A stretch of DNA of 17,367 bases, from the NCBI GenBank assembly GCA_964442905.1, contig CAYUBD010000021.1, positions 1-17,367 on the forward strand, written 5' to 3'. The position numbers and the translations under genes were made by a program. Shown here piece after piece: positions 12,152 through 17,367 of this stretch (position 1 is its first letter; each line of letters starts with the position of its first letter). The notes under the pieces were generated by a model. The model was not told the DNA's origin. It did no database searches and saw only the letters and a program-made list of their open reading frames with translations. The DNA comes from JAFGFG01 sp964442905 (GTDB lineage Archaea > Aenigmatarchaeota > Aenigmatarchaeia > QMZP01 > JAFGSV01).

Positions 12152-12835
12152 TCAGTATGGATTTCCGTTATAGCGTTCTTCCATAACCTTGAAAATCTCT
12201 TTCCCCTTCATGACAAAATCTTCAGAGTTCTCTGGAAAAGTCACCAGGCCTATTCCCCTCTTCTTCATAATCTCACGCTTCCTGTCGCCGTTCCTGACAT
12301 GATCCTTGGGAACAGCCAGTATGTAAGCAGGATTATAGATGCCGAATTCATTCTGTATCAGCCTGACCCTTTCCTCTGCTTCATTGAAATGAAAGCTGTT
12401 GGCGCCGGATTTGGCTTCGCCTATGGCCCAGTACTTATCGATCCTGAATATCGCATCGAGTTCCGGGCCGTATTTGGCTTCGCCTAGGTTGTAAGGAAGA
12501 ATGCAATTGACTCTCCATCTGGGAAAGAAAACCATTTCAGGTGATGTTTGTATAGACATCTTCGGGAGGTGGACCACATCCCATCCACGATTATCTGAAA
12601 GCCAGTCAAGCATGTCAGCGAACCTGTATTCAGCCAGAAGTCCCTGGTATTCAAGGCTGTCATGGTTGTTATTTTTTATATCCGTGTCAGAAAGCATTTT
12701 GTCGACAACATGATCGAGTGGTTTTCTATAATGGCGTCTCATCTCTCTGCAGGCGGCTATTATTTCGTTGTTGCAGTAGAATGTGAATGACTCGTCGTTG
12801 TTCAGATAATCCTGCATTAGAAAAATTGTTTTCAT
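12152..12835 (-). CDS. Uncharacterised PD-(D/E)XK nuclease-fold protein
   Basis: The 227-residue protein has the arrangement of a PD-(D/E)XK phosphodiesterase core. It has an early helix with glutamate (LLAEYRFADML, about residues 66-76), then GPELDAIFRI with the metal aspartate, 14 residues later the E-x-K of WAIGEAKSG (about 138-146), and then a polar helix (EAEERVRLIQ) and strand AYILAVPKDH. The N-terminal 60 residues are basic and helical. It could be a DNA repair, restriction-like or Holliday-type nuclease; the exact family is not recognisable to me. The ATG lies 12 nt after the top6A stop, so it is probably expressed with topoisomerase VI. An ATG at 12817 is a possible alternative start. 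Confidence 0.65.
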   Translation of the reverse strand: MKTIFLMQDYLNNDESFTFYCNNEIIAACREMRRHYRKPLDHVVDKMLSDTDIKNNNHDSLEYQGLLAEYRFADMLDWLSDNRGWDVVHLPKMSIQTSPEMVFFPRWRVNCILPYNLGEAKYGPELDAIFRIDKYWAIGEAKSGANSFHFNEAEERVRLIQNEFGIYNPAYILAVPKDHVRNGDRKREIMKKRGIGLVTFPENSEDFVMKGKEIFKVMEERYNGNPY

Positions 12836-12847
12836 GATTAAAATGTG

Positions 12848-13927
12848 TTAGGGAAGGAAATCCTTCTTTCTTATCTTGTCAGGGAGATACTTCTCGGAAA
12901 TGAACCTTATTCCTTTGGATGACAGCGCTTCCAGCTCCAGTTTGTAGCCTACCTTGAGCATGCGCCTGAGTTCCTGCTGCCATTCATTCGGCTTGAACCA
13001 GACATATTTCAGCATCTCCTTTATCCTCTTCTGGTCACCTTTGTTGAGCTTGATCGTGACGTTCGATGAAATGCCATAATCAGTAACATCCTTTGTGGTG
13101 AGTCCTATGAACCTGGCACTTGGCGTTCCCAGCCGATCCGATAGGAAGGACAGGTTTATGGAACCCTGCTTTATGACAGAATAGATGTAATACCCCCACG
13201 GGTCCGCGTCTGCGAGCACGTATACGGGGAGTCCGAGTTCATTGTGAAGTCTGTTTATCAGGCGTCTGCATCCCCTTGCAGGCTGCCCCTTTCCTGTAAT
13301 TATCAGGCAGTTCTCATTCTTCCAGAACTTGTCTTCATTGAGCCTCTGCCAGACAGCGTCCTTCTCGACAAGGAGGACATATTTTGCACCATTTTCAATG
13401 AACTTTATCATCTCAGGCTCCACATCGCTGGGTATGGCCCATCCCGAAGAACCCATTTTCGCGCAGTTTATCCTGTCACCGGCATCATCTATTAAGATGT
13501 TCCCGGCCATGTAGCCCTTCCTGTCAGCCCTGAGATGCAGCTCTTCTCTCAGAAGGTTCAAAGCCGATTCAAGGTCTTCGAGAACCGGATCGCTTTCATC
13601 CTGTCCTTCAAACGTATTCTCTTTTGTGCCCTTGATAGTGTGCTTGAGTGTGTAGTACATATCCCTGATACTCGTCGTCACTCCCTGCTCTATTATCTTC
13701 TTGCATTCAGATGCAACCAGCAATGTCTGCATGAATTTCCTAGTGTGGGCTACATTGAGGTAAAGCCTCTGGCTCTTTTTGTCCCCTATTCTTATCAGCT
13801 TCTGCACGTGGTCGAAGTATATGTTAGAAAGACTTCTCACCGGAAGCGCTATACTCGGATTCTCCTTCCTCTGGAGCTGATCCGTTACTTCCTTCCCCAG
13901 TTTCATGATCTTCTCCTTCGACTTCAT
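12848..13927 (-). CDS. top6A: DNA topoisomerase VI subunit A
   Basis: The 359-residue protein is the Spo11-like cutting subunit of topoisomerase VI. The winged-helix domain has SIRDMYYTLKH, whose tyrosine makes the covalent DNA link (about residue 91). The Toprim domain has YVLLVEKDAVWQRL (metal glutamate), ITGKGQPARGCRRL, and YVLADADPWGYYIYSVIK (DxD). The C-terminal end is FISEKYLPDKIRKKDF. Length matches the family. I chose ATG 13927 (MKSKEKIMKLGKEV) because it places 22 residues before the conserved ENPSI, with GGAGG 8 nt upstream; ATGs at 13963, 13942 and 13906 are possible. The gene overlaps the end of top6B by about 104 nt in another frame. Confidence 0.93.
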   Translation of the reverse strand: MKSKEKIMKLGKEVTDQLQRKENPSIALPVRSLSNIYFDHVQKLIRIGDKKSQRLYLNVAHTRKFMQTLLVASECKKIIEQGVTTSIRDMYYTLKHTIKGTKENTFEGQDESDPVLEDLESALNLLREELHLRADRKGYMAGNILIDDAGDRINCAKMGSSGWAIPSDVEPEMIKFIENGAKYVLLVEKDAVWQRLNEDKFWKNENCLIITGKGQPARGCRRLINRLHNELGLPVYVLADADPWGYYIYSVIKQGSINLSFLSDRLGTPSARFIGLTTKDVTDYGISSNVTIKLNKGDQKRIKEMLKYVWFKPNEWQQELRRMLKVGYKLELEALSSKGIRFISEKYLPDKIRKKDFLP

Positions 13928-15497
13928 CGGTTTTTCCTCCATTAAGTTCCTCCCATCTTTCATTTATTATATCAATTATTTTTCGTTCTATCTCTTCCTC
14001 TGGCAAATCTGTGATTATACTAAGTGCGTGCGCTGTCTCTGCGGCGTAACGCTCGAACACTGATTTCTTTTTTGAAAGTAAAGCTTTCTTTCTCTTCCCC
14101 GAAAGCCAGATCGACAGCTTCCGTGCGCATTCCTGCAGAGCAAGCTTGATCTCCCTGATTATGACATCATAGTTGGCAATGGCCTCCTTGGATTCGGACG
14201 TGAAGGGTACCCAGACTGACGATATATGCACGAACACCACAAGCGGTTCTTCTACACTGTGCCTGTTTACATCAATGCTGTATCTTCGCCAGTCTGTCTC
14301 CTGGACTGCCTTGGTCATCGCGCAGGCACCGCCCTGATACAAAAGAGGCACACGATTTGCGAACCTCAGCAGGCTGAATGACTGTATGGAACCGCCAAAC
14401 GCCAGGCCGGCTTCTATCTGGAACGGCCATCCGCGGTAGACTTCAGGCGGTCTTGTGACAGACGAAACGAAGTCTGGATTCAGCTCTTTTAACAGACCAG
14501 ACTCTATGAGCTGCATTCCCAGTGGTGACAGGCAGTCTGTCGGCGGCCTGAGCAGTCTGACATGCTTTACAGCCTCTACGATCATCCTTGCCATCTCATC
14601 TGAAACCTTGCCAGGCTTAAGCTTCGTATCAGGTATATTCTGGCCGTTCATCTCTCTGGTTATGCCGGCCTTGAGAAGTATTTCATTGGCGCTGTGCTTT
14701 CCCAGCCTGCTGAATTCAGTTGTCAGGAATGAATGCAGTGTCCTTGCTTTAGTGCTTTCCAGCATGCGCATGAGAACGCCAAGCTCGACACCCTCCAGAT
14801 GCGGCAATATCTCTTTCGGTTCCGGTGGCAGCCTGCCAACACCTCTCTTGAATTCAACCCTTCCGTTTGGTGAATCGAATACTATGTCTGCGTACGGGTT
14901 TGAAATTGCCGTCTGCTTTATGTACTCGAGCACCGACTGTTTGTTCTCCCTGTAAGTGACCTCTGAAACGAATGTGACTTCGGTTCCGTGCCATAACTCA
15001 TCATTTTCATCCACGCTTGTCTCCATGACTATCGGCTTGTTCTTACCGACATCGATCCTGAGCTGGTACATGTGTGTTTTTCCGTTGCCCGTGCTCGTTC
15101 TTACAGTTGTCGCAGAGCCAGTGGTAAGCTGCGAATAAAGAACAGCGCATGAAATGCCCAGTCCCTGCTGACCGCGGCTTTGTTTCAGCCTGTGGAACTT
15201 GCTGCCGTACAGCAGGCTGCCATATATCTTTGGTACCTGCTCCTTGACAATACCTGGTCCGTTGTCTTTCACTGTTATTTGGAATTTTTCTTCAGCCAGC
15301 TGTTTTATGCCGACATACATCTCAGGAAGTATGCCAGCCTCCTCGCATGCATCGAGCCCGTTGTCGACGGCCTCCTTCACTATAATCAGCATAGCCTTGG
15401 CTTTGTTGTCGTATCCGAGAAGGTGCCTGTTCTTCTCGAAGAATTCAGATACTGATATCGCCCTTTGCTGCTTTCCCATCTCCTCGGCAATTCCCAT
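13824..15497 (-). CDS. top6B: DNA topoisomerase VI subunit B
   Basis: The 557-residue protein is the GHKL ATPase subunit, which closes on DNA and drives strand passage by Top6A. The N box is IVKEAVDNGLDACEEAG (about residues 44-60). DNGPGI (about 78-83) binds the adenine, and GQQGLGISCAVLY (about 109-121) is the ATP lid. The H2TH region follows, then the transducer domain with the switch-lysine loop (FVHISSVWVPFTSESKEAI). The last 33 residues are acidic and low in complexity (EVEGEDHETGEGSNGS and so on) and are overprinted by top6A in another frame. The ATG at 15497 gives MGIAEEMGKQQ, with a weak GATGAT ahead. Confidence 0.95.
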   Translation of the reverse strand: MGIAEEMGKQQRAISVSEFFEKNRHLLGYDNKAKAMLIIVKEAVDNGLDACEEAGILPEMYVGIKQLAEEKFQITVKDNGPGIVKEQVPKIYGSLLYGSKFHRLKQSRGQQGLGISCAVLYSQLTTGSATTVRTSTGNGKTHMYQLRIDVGKNKPIVMETSVDENDELWHGTEVTFVSEVTYRENKQSVLEYIKQTAISNPYADIVFDSPNGRVEFKRGVGRLPPEPKEILPHLEGVELGVLMRMLESTKARTLHSFLTTEFSRLGKHSANEILLKAGITREMNGQNIPDTKLKPGKVSDEMARMIVEAVKHVRLLRPPTDCLSPLGMQLIESGLLKELNPDFVSSVTRPPEVYRGWPFQIEAGLAFGGSIQSFSLLRFANRVPLLYQGGACAMTKAVQETDWRRYSIDVNRHSVEEPLVVFVHISSVWVPFTSESKEAIANYDVIIREIKLALQECARKLSIWLSGKRKKALLSKKKSVFERYAAETAHALSIITDLPEEEIERKIIDIINERWEELNGGKTDEVEGEDHETGEGSNGSAPEEGESEYSASGEKSF

Positions 15498-15538
15498 ATA
15501 ATCATCTTATTTCTTTAACTTAAGGATAAGTTGTTCTC

Positions 15539-15553
15539 CTTTTTAATATTTTC
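15539..15553 (-). promoter_or_regulatory. TATA-like box for top6BA operon
   Basis: In the 83-bp gap between the KH-protein stop and the top6B ATG, AAAATATTAAAAAGG on the minus strand is about 45 bp before the ATG. A T-rich stretch just after the KH gene (about 15563-15575) could end the previous transcript. Confidence 0.35.
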
Positions 15554-15580
15554 TCTGTTGCGAAAAATATTTCTGAGAAT

Positions 15581-16075
15581 CTATGACCCTGATTTTCTCC
15601 TGCGCATCATGCTGTATGCATGCGCATGGGTCTTTCCGTCAAGCAGTTCACCGAGTGCTTCTTCAGCCGGCTTCATCTCTTCAGGTTTGCCTATGACGGA
15701 CAGGGTCTTCCCTTTGACTGCAATGGATGCACCTGTTTCATTTTCAATTATTTTTTTCGTCCTCCCGTCATTTCCTATGACCCTCCCAAGCATCCTTATC
15801 CGTTTCTTCAGGCTTTCCCCATGAAGGGAGATGACATGCAGCTCGCAGTCATCCTCGGCCAGTCTCCTGACTTCATTTGGAGAGAATCCCCTTCCTATCG
15901 CGGTTACCATATCCTTGGCATTAAGCAGTCCAATGGGATCGTCCCCTGTGATTTTGACTGTATCAGAAACCTCTATTTCCGTGTGAGTGGATTTCTCTAT
16001 CCTTTTCTTCACAGAACCACTCCTTCCTATAAGAATCGGTATCCTCTCTTCAGGTATCCTGATCACTTCTATCAT
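15581..16075 (-). CDS. KH-domain ribosome biogenesis protein (Pno1/Dim2-like)
   Basis: The 164-residue protein has two KH domains. The first is IRIPEERIPILIGRSGSVKK (about residues 5-24) with a GxxG loop, then TEIEVSDTVKITGDD and NAKDMVTAIGRGFSP. The second is RMLGRVIGNDGRTKKIIE with GNDG as the GxxG loop, then TGASIAVKGKTLSVIG. This order and length match archaeal Pno1/Dim2 homologues, which bind the 3' end of 16S rRNA during small-subunit maturation. The basic tail is MMRRRKSGS. I chose ATG 16075 because it starts the conserved MIEVIRIP and GGCGG lies about 7 nt upstream; the frame extends upstream but would overlap aIF1A. It follows aIF1A by 20 nt. Confidence 0.9.
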   Translation of the reverse strand: MIEVIRIPEERIPILIGRSGSVKKRIEKSTHTEIEVSDTVKITGDDPIGLLNAKDMVTAIGRGFSPNEVRRLAEDDCELHVISLHGESLKKRIRMLGRVIGNDGRTKKIIENETGASIAVKGKTLSVIGKPEEMKPAEEALGELLDGKTHAHAYSMMRRRKSGS

Positions 16076-16095
16076 GCAGAACCGCCTTTCGGCAC

Positions 16096-16386
16096 TTACT
16101 GGGTAAGAAGCCCCTTTCTTGTCAGCCAGCCTACCTGAGCGGGCTTGTATCTCCAAACTATATCGCCCTTTTCTTTGCCCTCAATTGACCAGGGCCTCAC
16201 CATGATTACATCCCCAATCCTCACATACATCCTTCTTTTGGAACGGCCGGGAACCCTGCATATCCTCTCATTGCCGTCAGTGCAGTCAACCCTGAATCTG
16301 CTGCCGCCCAATACCTCTATGACTGTCCCCAGGACTTCATCGCCTCGTGGTGTCCTCACCCTTACAGTCTCCTCTTCCATGACCAT
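16096..16386 (-). CDS. eif1A: Translation initiation factor aIF1A
   Basis: The 96-residue protein is the S1-like OB-fold factor of the archaeal 30S initiation complex, related to bacterial IF1 and eukaryal eIF1A. Landmarks are VRVRTPRGDEVLGTVIEVLG, FRVDCTDGNERICRVPGRSK, and VRIGDVIMVRPW ahead of KGDIVWRY. Length is normal. TTAAAAAC (about 16401-16409) lies about 25 bp before the first ATGs, and there is no Shine-Dalgarno site. The mRNA is therefore probably leaderless, starting at ATG 16386 or the ATG at 16380. It heads an operon with the KH protein. Confidence 0.95.
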   Translation of the reverse strand: MVMEEETVRVRTPRGDEVLGTVIEVLGGSRFRVDCTDGNERICRVPGRSKRRMYVRIGDVIMVRPWSIEGKEKGDIVWRYKPAQVGWLTRKGLLTQ

Positions 16387-16411
16387 ATACTAAAGAAAGG
16401 GTTTTTAAGTT

Positions 16412-17367
16412 TTAGAAGTGGTAGCCGAGCGTGAGTTCTATATTCACGGGCTCGTACATGTCAGCATTGAGTATCTTCCTCATGGAAGACTTCGCATTCT
16501 CTGTCATTATGTCATCTATGAGTATGTAATCCTTCCCGCCGGCCGCCCAGATGACAATCGCCTTTAGCAAATCACTGTTCCGGGTGTCTGTCAGACTGCC
16601 GTTTGACATCCATCCGGTTCTTCCCATGCCATGAACAGCCCAGTTAACGACAGCCAACGGGACGGACTTCCTGTCATAATCGCCTCCTGAGTATGGGACT
16701 GCCTGCTTCAGAAGTATCCTGTTTTCCGTATCATCAGACGGATATACCTTTTCCTCCCCGAAGTTGCTGAAGTCTGATTCAGAATTGATGGCGTTGTATA
16801 TCTTCATAGCTTCATATGCATTCTCTGTCGGGCTCAGCGCCTGGAACTCGGCATCAGTATCAGACGGCCGTGTCGAAGTAGCATCCACCCATTTGAGCTT
16901 AAAGGTTTCCCCATGCCACGGTGACTCAACTTCTGCTTGTGTCAATCCCGCATACTGCACTACACCGTTTCCGGCCCTGAGGTATTCGCTGAGGTTCTGT
17001 GCCTCCGATGATGTTAACGTCGGTGAGCCCAAGAATATTATCACATCGTTGTCAAAATGAATTCCATCCAGATCGAAATCCATGTTGCCGGGTGTTATCC
17101 TTTCGAGATTGAAATTCCTGTCAACGCCATTCAGTGGGAAGTAAGATAGAATTCCCTGAATGGTTGTAAAGTTGTCGTTGTTGCATACGCATCCCACATT
17201 CATCACAGGCCTTACAGACTGCTTTGTCCGCAAGGCATATCCCATGGTTCTGGGAAGCGCATCGTAAAGCGTTGCATTCACGTCAGTGAAGCTGAACCAG
17301 TCCACACCCTTCTCGTCCATGGTGTATAGGAGGTCCTGCGCCATCAGCGTCAGCTTGGTGCTGGACC
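16412..17367 (-). CDS. Probable exported protein with GATase1-like segment, N-terminus outside window
   Basis: The frame is open to the right edge; the codons before the Met at 17344 continue in frame (SSTKLTL), so the true start lies beyond 17367. At least 318 residues are visible. FDNDVIIFLGSPTLTSSEA followed by LSEYLRAGNGVVQYAG resembles the Rossmann-like GATase1/ThuA-type fold used in many archaeal exported proteins. Later, GRTGWMSNGSLTDTRN then LLKAIVIWAAGGKDY fits the end of such a domain. Several N-x-S/T sequons and a CVC pair are present. The C-terminus (VNIELTLGYHF) shows no anchor. No catalytic triad is recognisable, so a binding or structural surface role is as likely as an enzyme. 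It ends 25 bp before aIF1A starts. Confidence 0.6.
   Translation of the reverse strand, partial: SSTKLTLMAQDLLYTMDEKGVDWFSFTDVNATLYDALPRTMGYALRTKQSVRPVMNVGCVCNNDNFTTIQGILSYFPLNGVDRNFNLERITPGNMDFDLDGIHFDNDVIIFLGSPTLTSSEAQNLSEYLRAGNGVVQYAGLTQAEVESPWHGETFKLKWVDATSTRPSDTDAEFQALSPTENAYEAMKIYNAINSESDFSNFGEEKVYPSDDTENRILLKQAVPYSGGDYDRKSVPLAVVNWAVHGMGRTGWMSNGSLTDTRNSDLLKAIVIWAAGGKDYILIDDIMTENAKSSMRKILNADMYEPVNIELTLGYHF

Noticed and set aside
16076..16156. Longer KH-protein frame starting at 16156
   Set aside because: It would overlap the aIF1A gene by 61 bases, and the added residues do not resemble Pno1. The conserved MIEVIRIP starts at 16075.
1..17367. CRISPR array, insertion sequence, prophage or defence island
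   Set aside because: No regularly spaced repeats, transposase, integrase or phage-like genes were seen. Gene content is mostly housekeeping.

Overview
The window is a gene-dense archaeal chromosome segment. It carries aIF1A, ribosomal protein S17e, a Pno1/Dim2-like KH protein, topoisomerase VI A and B, the archaeal/eukaryal types of PheS, PheT and GlyRS, a tRNA-splicing endonuclease, and tRNAs with no encoded CCA. AGG/ATA-rich codon use, TATA-like boxes about 25 bp ahead of genes, GGTG/AGGTGAT Shine-Dalgarno sites, many small exported proteins and an HPF-like factor would suit a DPANN-type lineage or a relative. That placement is inference; no rRNA is present to fix the taxon.

Layout. Positions 1-278 (minus) hold the start of a small exported or anchored protein. 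A divergent promoter region follows, then a CBS-domain/zinc-ribbon protein (430-981) and a large exported lamin-tail-domain protein (1012-2586). Next come a structured tRNA-Arg-like/intron-like element (2614-2683), an intact tRNA-Arg(CCT) (2695-2769) and a MinD-type ATPase (2866-3624). On the minus strand lies a tightly packed phenylalanyl-tRNA synthetase operon: pheS, a NUDIX hydrolase, pheT and a small membrane protein (7249 down to 3627). A family 2 glycosyltransferase (minus) is divergent from a UbiA-like membrane protein and glycyl-tRNA synthetase (plus).

From 16386 down to 10686 everything is on the minus strand and concerns information processing: aIF1A, the KH protein, Top6B, Top6A, an uncharacterised PD-(D/E)XK nuclease, tRNA-Asn(GTT), an intron-bearing tRNA-Phe(GAA), endA, S17e and an HPF/RaiA-like protein. 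The right edge holds the C-terminal part of a probable exported protein with a GATase1-like segment.

Most notable points. (1) The tRNA-Phe gene is interrupted in its T-loop (position 59/60) by a 48-nt intron with a complete 3-4-3 bulge-helix-bulge. (2) The splicing endonuclease gene starts 24 nt after that tRNA on the same strand, and its product lacks the expected catalytic lysine. (3) A 17-nt piece of that intron recurs in a structured element directly before tRNA-Arg, fused to a copy of the first 14 nt of tRNA-Arg. Together these suggest a lineage with mobile, unusually placed tRNA introns, and possibly an endonuclease whose mRNA leader is its own substrate.
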